Assembly (NCBI GenBank): GCA_027943335.1
Contig: BSBK01001877.1
Location: forward strand, 374,463-438,462
Direction: 5' to 3'
DNA length: 64,000 nt
DNA from: Chamaecyparis obtusa
Taxonomy: Eukaryota; Streptophyta; Pinopsida; Cupressales; Cupressaceae
This document shows, one piece after another, positions 53,207-64,000 of the stretch (position 1 is the first letter of the stretch; every line of letters starts with the position of its first letter). The notes under the pieces are model-generated. The model ran no database searches and was not told the origin of the DNA. It was given only the letters and a program-made list of their open reading frames with translations. The position numbers and the translations under genes are program-made.

Positions 53207-56200
53207 ATGTCAAATAATATAAGAGAATTCGATCAAAATAGGGAGACAATCGCTAGATTGTTGTCTAACTTTCAAAGAGAAGGTGATGACAAATATTATT
53301 GTCCATGCAAGAGTTGTAATGGCTTAAAGACAAGAAGAGTCAAAATCAAAACAACAAAGACACATTGTAGGGAGAATGGTCACATTGATGGGGGGTTTGA
53401 TTATAATCCAGTGGTAAGTTGTTTATTATATTGTTTTCACAATTAATATAAATATGAACCATGGAAGGAGGTTTGATTATCACATTGAAGGGGGTTTTGA
53501 TTATCATCATTTTTATATAGGTCAATCTCCCTGGTGTGAATATAGAGGAACATGGAGGTGTGAGTATTGAAGTTGAAGATCATGATCCCATGGAAGATGA
53601 CGATCATGCATTAGAAAACACATTTGAAGATAATGGTATGAATGTATTGATCATTGACACATTTGGTACTGGTGCTGCTACTGATGATGATGATGATTAT
53701 GATGAGGATGACATTGATGATGTCCATGATATACCTCTACTTGAGAATGTGGACATGGCCCTTTACGAAGGCTCCCAATCTACTCTTCTCTTTGTTGTAT
53801 TGTTGTTGGTGAATTTGAAGGTTATGAATGGTTTATTCAACATAGCACTGTCATGTCTGCTAAGATTTGTCATATATGTCATTATAGTTTATAAAAGGTG
53901 AAACATGTACCATTAAAATTGTTTATAGTAATGACTTATATTATTTGTTGCAGATTGATAGGTGACTTTCTGTTACCACCATCAAATGTTCTCTCTCACT
54001 CGCACTAAGAATTATGTGCCACTATAAAACATATTGGAATGGACTATCAAACAATAGATGCTTGTCCCGAAGATCATATTATTTATTATAAAGAACATGA
54101 AAATGCAATAGAATGCCCTAAATGCAATAGGAGTAGATATCAAGATGATCAAATGACAAAAAGGGTGCCTTGCAACGTTCTTCATCACATCCCCATTATT
54201 CCACGTCTGAAATGATTATTCAGGTGCAATAGCTTGGCACAATTTATGGATTACCATGCACATGATAGGAGTTGAGATGATATTATTCAAATTTTTGTGG
54301 ATGGTTCAGCATTTATGGACATAGAGGAAAAGTGGCCACACTTTAAAGAAGAACCTCAAAATCTTAGGGTTTCTCTGGTAGTAGACGGTGTCAATTTGCA
54401 TGGAGAGATGAGATCCATTAACTTGGTGTGGCTTATTTTTGTTATAAACAATAACTTTCCTCCATGGATGTCAATAAAGAGGTAGCACATTATGTTGGCA
54501 ATGATTGTTCTAGGTATCTTATTATTTTATAGTTATCTACATGTAATTATAAGTCTTGGAGTGAAATGGCCATAATAATTATTTGATATTGTTGTTAATT
54601 CAACTAGGTAAGTACCAAGTGAAAGATATGAATATATATATTGCCCCTCTTATCAACGAGTTGTTGGTGTTATGGAATCGTTTCACTATGTATGACATCT
54701 TCCGATGAATTGGACAAAGACAATTTCAATTCCATGCAATTCTTGTGTGGGAAATTCATGATGCTCTAGGGTTGACACATTTCTATGGTATGTTATAGTG
54801 AATTCTAGTTGTACGCGATAATTTAAATTTTAAAAATATACATATTTAATCCAACTGTATCGTTATATTGTAGGTCTTCATACAAAGAGAAAATTTGCAT
54901 GTCCAATGTGTGGTCCAAAGCTAAAATCCCATTATTTCAAAAGTTTAAGAAAATAGGTGTTTGATGAGTATAGGTAGTTCCTCTCTAGAAATCATAAGTA
55001 TCAAAGTGTAGAAAGACATCTTTTCAATGGGAAAGAAGAGAGTACATCAAAGCCCCAAAGAATGACACCTCACCTATGGTAGTTGGAATATAATAGAATT
55101 TGAGGTAATAACATTCCACATAATGGTTGATGTTTGAAAATTATATATTTTGATTGTGTTTTGTTGGCTAATTATGTAGTTGATGATCTTGAAGGTCATG
55201 AATGCATCACCGACCAACTTCTAAAGGGACTAAAATGTTATCGCAGAGAATTTAGTAGGCTTCCCTACTATGAGCATCTACAAATTGTGTATTTGTTTGA
55301 TACTATGGATATTGGAAAGAATGTAATAGAGACACTGTGGAAAATATTGGACGAAAGGCATGACAAAGAAAAACTTGGCAAAATTTGTAGTGACATTCAT
55401 GATTCCAATCATGCAATGAAAAATATTATTGAATCAAATAGAAATGGAGACTAGATTAATGCAAGTGGTCTTCCTTGGTTATTAACAGAGCAACAAAGTA
55501 ATGTCATAAAAGAAGTGATCCGAAAAATTTGATTTCCTATAGGATTTGTTGTGGATATAAGCAATCTCATATCAAAGAAGAATGATTTTGAGTTAGGAAT
55601 GAAAACACATGATTGGCATACCTTCATCAAGGTAAGTCATAGTCTTTTGTATTTATAATATATTTGTCTAATTGCATTCAATTTCCATTGAATGAAATGA
55701 TTAGTTGACAATTGTTATAGTATTTACTACCCCTGTCTCTCCTAGAGGACTTTGACAATAATATCAAACAAGTGATATATGATCTTGAAAAATATATGAG
55801 GTAAGCAGTGATATTTGTTCAATAGATCAAACAATAATATCAAACAAGTAATATATTGTAAAGTCTCGTATTTATATATTTATGTCTTGAATCCCTTGTA
55901 GGTGGTTGTCATCTAAAGAAATCCATAAAGAAGATATAAAATATTGGAAGAAAAGAATTTTTTGATTAATGTGTAAAATGCAAAAGTGTTTACCTCCAGG
56001 TTTTTTCAATGCACGAGAACACTACCTCATACACCAAGTTTAGGAGATTGAATTGTGTGGACCTGTACATACTAGGTCAATGTGGATGGTTGCGAGACAC
56101 TTGATATTTTTGAAGGGTTTGGTATGACAAAGAGCACATCCTGAGAGTTCTATGGTTGAGGGATATATGGTATACCAGATGATGGTGTATGTTACTTAAT

Positions 56201-56401
56201 ATCTTCCTAATCTTGCAACAAAGACCCATATAGATTACATTTGAGATCTCGACTCAATTAAAAAATTTGAAGGGGGGTACTTGGTGGGCAACGGTAGATT
56301 GAGAAAACTAAAAGACAATAAATTATGAGATGTTATTGTAGTTAATTAATTCTTAATCTTCAAAATAAATCTATTGTAAGTCATCTATTTACTTTTGTAC
56401 A
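53207..56401 (+). pseudogene. CACTA TNP2-type transposase, spliced and degraded
   Basis: Exon 1 (ATG 53207) has the Transpos_assoc pattern: DKYYCPCKSCNGL. Its donor is GTG-GTAAGT at 53414 and the next acceptor ATATAG at 53520. Exon 2 carries an acidic stretch and ALYEGSQSTLL. After another intron come GMDYQTIDACPEDHIIYYK, ECPKCNRSRYQDD and PRNV-like PQNLRVSLVVDGVNLHG, then NNFPPWMSIKR and KFACPMCGP, the TNP2 core. Later blocks read SRLPYYEHLQIVYLFDTMDI and LPPGFFNAREH (DUF4218-like). Stops at RLK-LFR, DRS-DDI and KR-HIM break the core. TNP2 proteins bind subterminal repeats and excise CACTA elements; this copy cannot work as is. Confidence 0.85.
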
Positions 56402-56402
56402 G

Positions 56403-57280
56403 CTACTAAAGAGTGGGATGTAATACATTTGTTTATTGAAAACAATCAAGATTGGATTACGGTATGGATTGAACGATGTCAGCATGATGGTCATAAATTA
56501 ACATGGGAATCTATATCTTCATTGGTTATACAAGCTCATCGTAATGGAGATCCCAATGCTGCACAAAAGGAAATAGATTTAGCATATGGTTTAAGAGATC
56601 ACCAGGTACTTATAAATTTGTTAATTAATCAAGCATATGTTTTTCAACTCATGATGCAATAATTTATACATGTTTGAAATTATTGCAGGTGAAACACCAC
56701 AAGGCTATATTTTGCAATGGTTATAAATTTCACAGCAAAAAGTTGGATGACACGAAGAGAACTTGTGATTCTGGGATAAGTGCAGTGTTCCAGGTGACTA
56801 ATATTTCATCTAGAAATGACTTACATGCTCGAGAGTCACAAAATCGATACTATGGTATTTTGGTTGATATACTTGACTATGACTTTAATTCCTTCAAATT
56901 AGTTCTCTTCATTGTTAAATGGTACAGACTACGACTCAATAAAAATAATCCTAATAGAACTGTTATTGAATATGACAATGGATTTTCAATGATTAATATA
57001 AGGTTGTTTGAGTCAGTTGGAGAAGAGCCCTATGTTCTTCCAAACCAATGTAAGCAGGTATTTTACTCAGAGGTTCCACATAAACCAATTTGGTCATTTT
57101 TTGTTAGACATAATCCAAGAGGAAGGTCGATAAAGTATAATGTGATGGAAGAAGATATCAAGGAAGATGAAGAAGTGGAAGATGATGTGAATGATGATCA
57201 TGATCGAGAGCTAGTCAAAGAAGAATATGAAGAAGATGGTGATGATGTTGCTACTAATGACGATGATGCTACTACTGATG

Positions 57281-57331
<51 letters not shown>

Positions 57332-57426
57332 CTGATGATGACAAAGATGATGACGATAGTGGTGGTGATGATGTCATCGATGATGATGATCTTGATGATG
57401 AGATGAATGAAGAAGAATATCAATGA
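56403..57426 (+). CDS. DUF4216 C-terminal exons of the CACTA protein
   Basis: Exon 56403-56605 (TKEWDVIHLFIENNQDW) ends at a GTACTT donor. Exon 56689-57426, after TTATTGCAG, is open for about 245 codons: NGYKFHSKKLDDTKRTCDSG, RYYGILVDILDYDF, VLFIVKWYRL, EEPYVLPNQCKQVFY. This is the DUF4216 pattern that follows TNP2 in plant CACTA elements. The tail is acidic, with a long Asp run from a (GAT)n repeat at about 57282-57330, and ends at TGA 57424-57426. Openness contrasts with the broken TNP2 core. Confidence 0.8.
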
Positions 57427-57782
57427 CATGAATGAAATGTACAATTATGCAAGATGTTTGGCATGTTCTAACAATTGTTTATATGTACTACTCTTATTCA
57501 CCTTTTTTTTATATGTCCTACTTATATATATTTGATCTTTTTTTATGAGAAATTTCACTCTAAAAGAGTATTTAATCTCCATATTCTTAAACAACCTCAC
57601 TAGTTAAGACTGTTCTCATTTGTAGTGGGCATGACAAGAATCAAATCACTTGAAAGACACCAGTATTTAGACACATAGGGCTATTATAGATATTGAATTT
57701 TTTTTAGAATTTCTATTAAATACACATAAAGAACATGCACATAAACACAACAAATGAGAAACATAAATGTAGATATCATAAT

Positions 57783-58176
57783 AGCTGAGAAACATAAATG
57801 TAGGCATCACAGTCACAATTTTTTGAAGACACAACATAATTGAATGGTATACCTAGATGATGCAACACAACTATCACTCCTATGATTCCAAGTTTACATT
57901 GCAGTAAACAAAACCCATATATAGATTAAGAATAAATTTAGAGAGCAGAGGAGGGCAGTAATGACCAAAATAATACAGGGGCCCTATATTATTTTGGTCA
58001 TTATCACTCTCCTCCTATGCTCTTTAAATTTATTCTTTATCTATGGGTTTTGTTTATTGCAGTGTAGACTTGGAACTAGAGGAGTAGTTGTGTTGCATCA
58101 TCTGGGTATACCACTCAATTATGTTGTGTTTCCAAAAACTTGTGACCATGATGCCTACATTTATGTTTCTCAGCTG
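57783..58176. repeat. 390-bp near-perfect palindrome containing an intron-exon border
   Basis: Arms 57783-57976 and 57985-58176 are inverted copies with almost no spacer (centre GGGGCCCT). The right arm reads TTTATTGCAG, then an open frame RLGTRGVVVLHHLGIPLN, VVFPKTCDHDAYIYVSQLL, ending about 58209. The left arm has the same region reversed with small changes. This looks like a captured host exon with its splice acceptor; I cannot name the gene. Confidence 0.83.
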
Positions 58177-58782
58177 TTGTGTCCTAGGACCTTTTATGAC
58201 CTTTTATGACCCTTAAGAATACATCTTAGAGGTCTTAAAATGTCGTAAAGGGTCATAAGAGGCTCCTAGGAGGTGTTAGATGAGCTTCCACCTTCACATG
58301 ATTGGCCCTATTAAGTAGAGTATGTTAAACTATTCTCAAAATGAAGAGAAGCTCAATAATTTAAGATCTCAATCCATGTACGACAAATATATATCGATCC
58401 ATCTCAATCGCTACCAAATCAATAGATCTCTACCAAGAACCCAGTCGTAAAGAAACACCACAGACCACACCGTGCATGAACCCACTGTGAAGAGGCATCC
58501 AATGTCTCATAAGTCACATCAAATGACCCACTTTAATCTAAGTCTCTCAACTTGGTTCACCAAGAAGAAGACTTCTCCCAAGTCATCACAGACACCATAG
58601 TGATCTACGAATCTCTAATGTGCAAGTTCTACATGTCGCTCTCTCGACATCACATCTAACTCAATAATCCACAAGCTGCTACTAAATCTACTGAAAATTC
58701 ATCTCCGAATGATCCGTAACCAAATCACGAGCAGGAACCAGATTTACATGAAAACCCTTCTGAATGGATACCAACCTGATCG

Positions 58783-58829
<47 letters not shown>

Positions 58830-59371
58830 ATTTGCGTCACAATTGCGATGACCACAACACAACGATGGTTATCTATCAAAATGATCCAATGACAGGCCGT
58901 CACATTTACATCATCGCTGTCAGTAAAAAAATTATAAACGATGGATAGCCATCATAAAATTCTGACGGGTCTTCGTCGCATGTACAACATTGCTGTCATT
59001 AAAAACTACAAATGACAATTTTTTGTCGTAAGAGCCCGATGAATATACATTGCACTAACAACATCTCCATTGGAAAACAAATTACAAATGAAAGAGACTC
59101 GTCAAAAGATTCTAACATGTTACCATCATTTTGATTGTTTGTGATAGATAGGAGTCGCAATTGGGATGGCCACAAATAGGTCCAACACTAGGATTGCTTT
59201 TTTGGCATCCCCTTTTTGAGATGTCCATGGTTGTCATAATTATGACACCCATTGTAGCCGTCATTTTTTTTTACTACAAAACTACAATGTTGTGTGGTGT
59301 CATTATATCGATAGTTTATCATCCCAATTTAGATGACCTACCATCAGAAAAAGGCCTCAAATGTACTAGTG
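58177..59371. repeat. CACTA-2 3' subterminal region
   Basis: 58177-58370 matches 20965-21200 in CACTA-1. An (AT)n lies at about 58790-58823. 58830-59300 contains repeated GATGGTTATC/GATGGATAGCC, CATTGCTGTCATTA and CCGTCA motifs typical of subterminal repeats, then the terminal ACTAGTG at 59371. Confidence 0.7.
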
Positions 59372-59446
59372 CCATTTCGAGCGACATCTTTTAATTTTGC
59401 AAGACTTCCATCGAATTGGTACCCAACTTCTTGCACTTACCCATAA

Positions 59447-60330
59447 ACCCTCCAACATATCTAACTATAGAATATATTATACATGGATTTAGAGGAGACT
59501 CCAAAACCCTCTAAAAAGAAATCACTCACAGCCACTGCAGAAGTATTTGTGACTTTATAGAAATAGAGGTATGAGTCTTCCTAGGAACTAGAATCATCTT
59601 CACTCAAGTCAAGACTAAAGAAATGAAAGGAGTCAATACCTTCTTTTTCCTCTAGAGTAAAAATACTATAAATTAAGAACAAGAATCCTCTAAGAAGAAA
59701 TCCTTAAAGAATAAACCATCTAGATCCAAGCATAAAGAGATAAGGATAAAAGAAGAGAGAGATACAAAAAAAGAGAGGGTTGAAGAAGAGGAAAAGGTTG
59801 AGATTACTATAGAGAAGGAAGATGAGGAGCCTCCTAAAAAGAATCAAGAGGATCCTAATAGAAGGAATTGGAGAAGAATAATAGAGAAAGGGAACCGGAG
59901 AGGTAGAACTTGTAGAAGAAAAGTTTGATGACCAATTAGCTAGGGAAATGCCTAAGGTAAAAATAAAGAAGAGTTTCTTAAGGGACATAGAAACCCTTAA
60001 AATGAATTCATGTTTCCTTGGTAAGAAGGAGCATCACCCCATTTAAAACTACATGGAACTAGAATCTAGGATAGTCAAGTACATCCGAGCAGTAGTGGAC
60101 ACCAAGAATAGTTGGCTTCCCTTAAAGGTCCAACCACCATTACCCATTTACCCAATGCCACACTAAATGAGATGGTAGGTAGAAGAATTTTTAAAGAAAA
60201 GAGAGAGATGGGAGAAGATTAGAGGCAAGAGTTCTACATGATTGATGGTATAAGAGTCACACATATTCTGGATTAAAAGCTTGATGTTCTTTGCTATAAT
60301 AGTTGACCTATTTGAGAACAAGAAATAATA
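59447..60330 (+). pseudogene. Old unidentified ORF relic, part 2
   Basis: This continues the sequence interrupted at 34676. The plus strand is rich in Lys and Glu codons (DLEETPKPSKKKS, then charged stretches at 59700-59990), followed by LNEMVGRRIFKEKREMGED and YMIDGIRVTHILD. There are many stops. No family was identified. Confidence 0.3.
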
Positions 60331-61227
60331 TAATTAGGGGATGTGATGAGTCTAAGTTTTTGTCCTTTTGGATATGTTTTAGGTTTAATTTCATGATATT
60401 TTAGAAAAATTATCTAAGACTTGGCTATACTTGAGTACATTATGATGGTTATCATAGTTATTATATACATAATATAATGTTGTATATTATAGCTCTAATT
60501 ATGTGAGAAATGGTAATCAATCTTGATTAACTAGGACATTTTAAAGTATTTCGATATGTTTTATATATCCTCCATTGTTTGAGCTAACCTAAAACCACAT
60601 AACCATAAGATGAGATGATGGAACAATTACTACTACAAGAAAGACATGGTCAAATCTCTAGATAAGGAACCTTTAAGTATCATAGTATTTTTGAACCCAT
60701 CAATTCCACAAATGACATATGTTGAACTAGGCAATTGGTAATGATTATGTAATTAAAGGGAAAAGTATCACATTGATTCAACTATGTGTCCCATGATGCA
60801 TGGGCATATCTCATTTAGAATTTCATGTTTTCTTATTTTTTATTTGGTGTATTTTATGTTAATGAATACGTCAAACTCTTCTAAAGAAAGACAAATGTAA
60901 TAAATATTTTAAGGCTACTAAGTATGTTGAAGGCATTTACTATTTAAAGTGAAGAAGATGATATTTTAATCCAATGATTACCAGTCTTGCTAAGAGAAGG
61001 ACGAACATTGAAAGGATCTAATGCATTCCTTTTTTTTTCTTTACATGTTGTACCCTGATAAATTATATCTAATGATTTACAATACTATAGATAGATGGAT
61101 GATAATTGAAAGAATCATCCGTGTTCATTTTTTCCTGCCATTTTATTTTAATTTTTCCTTTACCGCCATTTGTATTTTCTCAATCATCAACAAATGGGAT
61201 GTTGTATGTTTGGCCATTCATTTGATT

Positions 61228-61231
<4 letters not shown>
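60331..61231. other. AT-rich region, nothing recognised
   Basis: No supported gene, LTR end or RNA. Confidence 0.5.
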
Positions 61232-61323
<92 letters not shown>

Positions 61324-61450
61324 TGTATGTATGTATGTATGTATGTATGTATGTATGTATGTATGTATGTATGTATGTATGTATGTATGTATGTATGTAT
61401 GTATGTATGTATGTATGTATGTATGTATGTATGTATGTGTGTGTGTGTGC
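61232..61450. repeat. Compound microsatellite (TA)n-(GTAT)n-(GT)n
   Basis: About 33 TA units, about 35 GTAT units and a short GT run. Five overlapping ORFs (YIYI, MYVC and HTYI repeats) on both strands are translations of it. Confidence 0.95.
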
Positions 61451-61781
61451 ATCATTCATTTAACCATGGCTTTCGTCTCCTCATTCTCTATTCTTTTTTA
61501 TTTTGGTGATGTAGGATAATGAGAGCTATCCCTTGTGCAAAAAAAATGGACTTGTTGTGAATTAATCAAGTTTATTTTTGAAATCTAGGGTTTCAATAAA
61601 TTCATCTGTAGATGCTTCCTTTTCTAAGGGGTAAAGTACTAATCCTTTCCTAATCACGCCTAAAGTTCTTCCTTTGTTCAAGCCCTACTTAAAGCTCATT
61701 GTTAATGGGGCTGAAGCGAAGCCCTCTTTTGTGATCTTAGGTAAGGTTACCTACAAAGAGGGCAATTTTAGGGTTTACAGT

Positions 61782-62986
61782 TGTGTACCAAAAAGTGAGG
61801 TCACTTCTATAAACCATTACACTTGAGGGAATCCATGAAGAATAAGATCTCAAGAAGTGGCTTATAACTTCCCATCCATGATGTGCAAGAACCATGTAGA
61901 TATTATGAATGGTAGCTCTCAAATGAACCTTAAAGAAAGACTCTTGCAAGGTGCACCATAGAATGGAAGATTCAAATGATAATGCAAAGTAGATCTAAGA
62001 TGAAATGAAAGGTCCAAGCTAAAATAATATGCAAGAATGTAAGAAAAGTAGATCTAAGATGAGATGCAAGATCTAAGCTAAAATGAAAGTAGATCTAAGA
62101 TGAGATGCAATATCTAAGCTAAAATGATATGTAAAAATAGAAGAAAAGAATATGTAAGATGAGATGGAAGATCTATATGCAAGAAAGAAAATGACAATGA
62201 TGATGCAATGCTTCAATATGAAAGATCTAAGAATGCCATAGCTCCAAGATTCCAAGATTCCAAGATGCCAAGACTCCAAGAAATTTCAAGATCTCAAGAA
62301 GCTAAGAATGCTAAGAGGATGGGATAATGCAAGAGATGGATATCAAGAATGAGGAGAGAGTCTCCTTTTAAATAAATTTATAAATGAACAGATGGTCAAG
62401 ATTAAGAGACAAAAAGAAATGAGCAATGGTGGAGATTAAATCTTGGTTGATAAATGTGCTCAAGATTCTGAAGAGGCAAAATCAATGGACATGATTAAGA
62501 GGAAAAATAATGAGTGGTTGAGATAAAGAGAAAAAATCCTTTTTCAAAAGTCAAAAGATTCCATCTCATTGGAAAGTGCACTTTTCTTTTTTATTTTTAT
62601 TTTATTATTTATTATTTTTAGCAAAGTGATTTCCACAATTTAATTGAAAGATTTTTTATTTGTTTAAAAGGGATTTTTATTTAATGAAAAGGGGACATGT
62701 TATTTTAATTAAATGTGGCTTAGGATAAAGTGATTTTATTATTTAATTAAAAAAATTTATTTAATTAAAAGGGAGCATGTTCTCTTGATTAAATAAAGCT
62801 TAGGATAAAGTGGTCAAACTTTAGGATATAATCAAATTGATGATAATATGATGATTTGATAAAAAAATAAAAGATTAAATAAATATGCAAAATTGATGAA
62901 GCACAAGATTTAGTCTAGTATTTAAATTTTAATGTTTAATATTAGAGTGAGGCTCAAAGTTTACTAGACCTTTTTGAGTGATTACA
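61782..62986 (-). repeat. 3' LTR of a minus-strand relative of the young element
   Basis: The right border is ATTACA followed by the complement of AAAGAGGGGCAAA (62987-62999), the same polypurine tract as in the young element. Homologous segments include AAAAGGAGACTCTCTCC near 62365 and GTAATGGTTTATAGAAGTG near 61800-61830. The left border near TGTGTACC is less certain, and the partner LTR is beyond the window. Confidence 0.65.
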
Positions 62987-64000
62987 TTTGCCCCTCTTTG
63001 ACTAATGTGTGAGCGATCTGGGAACACATTGAGTCAAAGAATGATGATGTCAAAGTAAGTGATAGAGCTCTGGCTCTAAACTTGATCAAACGGAGCACAA
63101 AAAAAAACTGATCCCGAACTTGATTGAACAAGAACTAGCAAAGATGACAAGATACCTAATAAAGATCTAACTCCGAACTTGATCAAATGAAGCACAAAGA
63201 GACAACTAATCCTGAACTTGATCAAACCAGAAGTAGCAAAGATAGCAAGATTCCAATGTACAGTTGAAGCAAAACTGAACATTGAAAAAGAAATTGAAAG
63301 ACAAGACAATAAGATAGCATAACCAATTGGCAGTTTTGAAAGATAGATTGTTTCTACCCCCTCGGGATCGAAAGAAAAATGAGGTAGAGGAGATGAAAAA
63401 ATGAGATCTATAGAGTTGATCAAATCAGTTTGAATAAGATTGACTAGGAAGGTATAACATTAGCATTAGGTCAAAGAAAGTGATTATGAAGAAAATATGA
63501 TCAATGTTTTCCTCAAAGGATGAAAAGATAAGCCTCAAAAGAGAAACAAAATAAACTTTGGAATTTTGGTTTTGATCCCAAAATCGGATCAAGAATGTTG
63601 AAAAAGGATGACCAAACTTGTCTAATAATGATGAAGGAGACCCTCTCCTCACTCATAAGAAAACTAGAATGAACCCTAAAAATACAAACTACTATGAAGA
63701 TGCAAAGTGCAACTTGCAAGAGTCAATAAATAGGTTTGTGTTTTTATCATGGAGCCTTATTAAGGGACATCACAAGATCATACAACCATCACTAGTGCAG
63801 GTGCAACTATGAAGATATGAATGTGATCTATACCAAATATAATGTAGGAAACATATGTAAGCACCGAGGCATAAGGGCCAAGATGACCTGAACATAGTTT
63901 CCAAATTAATGTTTCAAGTAACCATAAGAATCAAGGCATAAGAGTCCATGATCTGACTTGAATGGTTGTTGTGTAAGCAAAAACAATCTAATAGTCAAGG
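62987..64000 (-). mobile_element. Internal 3' region of the minus-strand LTR relative
   Basis: It starts with the polypurine tract, and the next bases match 47585-47620 in reverse (TGACTAATGTGTGAGCGATC). Several AACTTGATCAAA repeats follow at 63075-63230. No ORF with a recognisable domain. Confidence 0.55.

Larger units (their letters stand above)
35721..59371 (+). mobile_element. CACTA-2: autonomous-type CACTA (En/Spm) element, now degraded
   Basis: The 5' end CACTACAACATTTGGGG and the 3' end (complement CACTAGTACATTTGAGG) match at 15 of 19 bases, with CCA duplicated on both sides. Removing it restores the host TIR element. It has about 7.6 kb of 5' repeats, the TNP2-type gene at 53207-56400, DUF4216 exons to 57426, a 390-bp palindrome and a 3' subterminal region. 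Its 23.65 kb includes a 9.8-kb LTR element. Confidence 0.88.
34681..59442. mobile_element. Third GGGT-ended TIR element, split by CACTA-2
   Basis: The left end GGGTGGCTGCAAGAAGTTGA is at 34681. The right end, complemented GGGTAAGTGCAAGAAGTTGG, ends at 59442. ATAA is duplicated at 34677-34680 and 59443-59446. The left 1040 bp align with 11662-12700, including the GTACGACCACC block and the GGGCACCC array. The right 71 bp match the last part of the 11662 copy. CACTA-2 accounts for everything between. Confidence 0.82.

Noticed and set aside
61021..61519. Overlapping YIYI, MYVC and HTYI ORFs
   Set aside because: Translations of the TA/GTAT microsatellite in several frames.

Overview
The window is nuclear DNA of a seed plant with a large, transposon-rich genome. 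The evidence is spliced plant-type gene fragments (PPR, B3, CDC48), Ty1/copia elements with the initiator-tRNA-Met primer site, CACTA (En/Spm) elements with TNP2 and DUF4216 proteins, AT-rich sequence and long GA/AT/GTAT microsatellites. A gymnosperm-like genome fits the old, deeply nested insertions, but the species cannot be fixed from sequence alone. I find no intact ordinary host gene, no tRNA or rRNA and no CRISPR. Nearly everything interpretable is a transposable element or a gene fragment carried by one.

Layout. 1-3126: end of a minus-strand copia element (gag, protease, integrase start, primer site, 5' LTR). 3127-8880: AT- and GA-rich sequence with a decayed gene-like island near 6.2-7.2 kb. 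About 8.88-11.58 kb: a LINE tail (zinc-binding and RNase H regions) split by a 1.8-kb terminal-inverted-repeat (TIR) element. 11662-12848: a second element with related GGGT termini. 12928-32468: an old copia element (LTRs about 93% identical, 5-bp target duplication CTTAT) lacking reverse transcriptase. Its leader is split by a 13-kb non-autonomous CACTA element (14345-27413, duplication GTG), called CACTA-1 here. CACTA-1 carries fragments of a PPR gene, a B3-domain gene, two copies of a CDC48 gene, a Ty3 gag and a solo LTR.

33.8-60.3 kb: an old unidentified ORF relic, split by a third GGGT element (34681-59442). That element is itself split by a 23.7-kb CACTA element (CACTA-2, 35721-59371, duplication CCA) with a decayed TNP2-type transposase and an open DUF4216 exon. 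Inside CACTA-2 sits a very young 9.8-kb LTR element (38825-48620, duplication CCATG). Its LTRs are almost identical. It lacks gag, protease, RT and integrase but carries one uninterrupted 834-codon ORF of unknown function. 61782-64000: LTR and internal edge of a relative on the minus strand, next to a long TA/GTAT/GT microsatellite.

How the parts relate. The 3' terminus of CACTA-2 shares the 13-base end CACTAGTACATTT with CACTA-1, and the two share internal blocks, so a CACTA-2-type transposase could have moved CACTA-1 (inference). Both carry host-gene fragments arranged as near-perfect inverted repeats, which would give long hairpin RNAs if transcribed. The best candidates for something undescribed are the young element's ORF, the gene-fragment foldbacks shared by the CACTA lineage, and the GGGTAAGTGCA-ended elements with 4-bp duplications and internal palindrome arrays.
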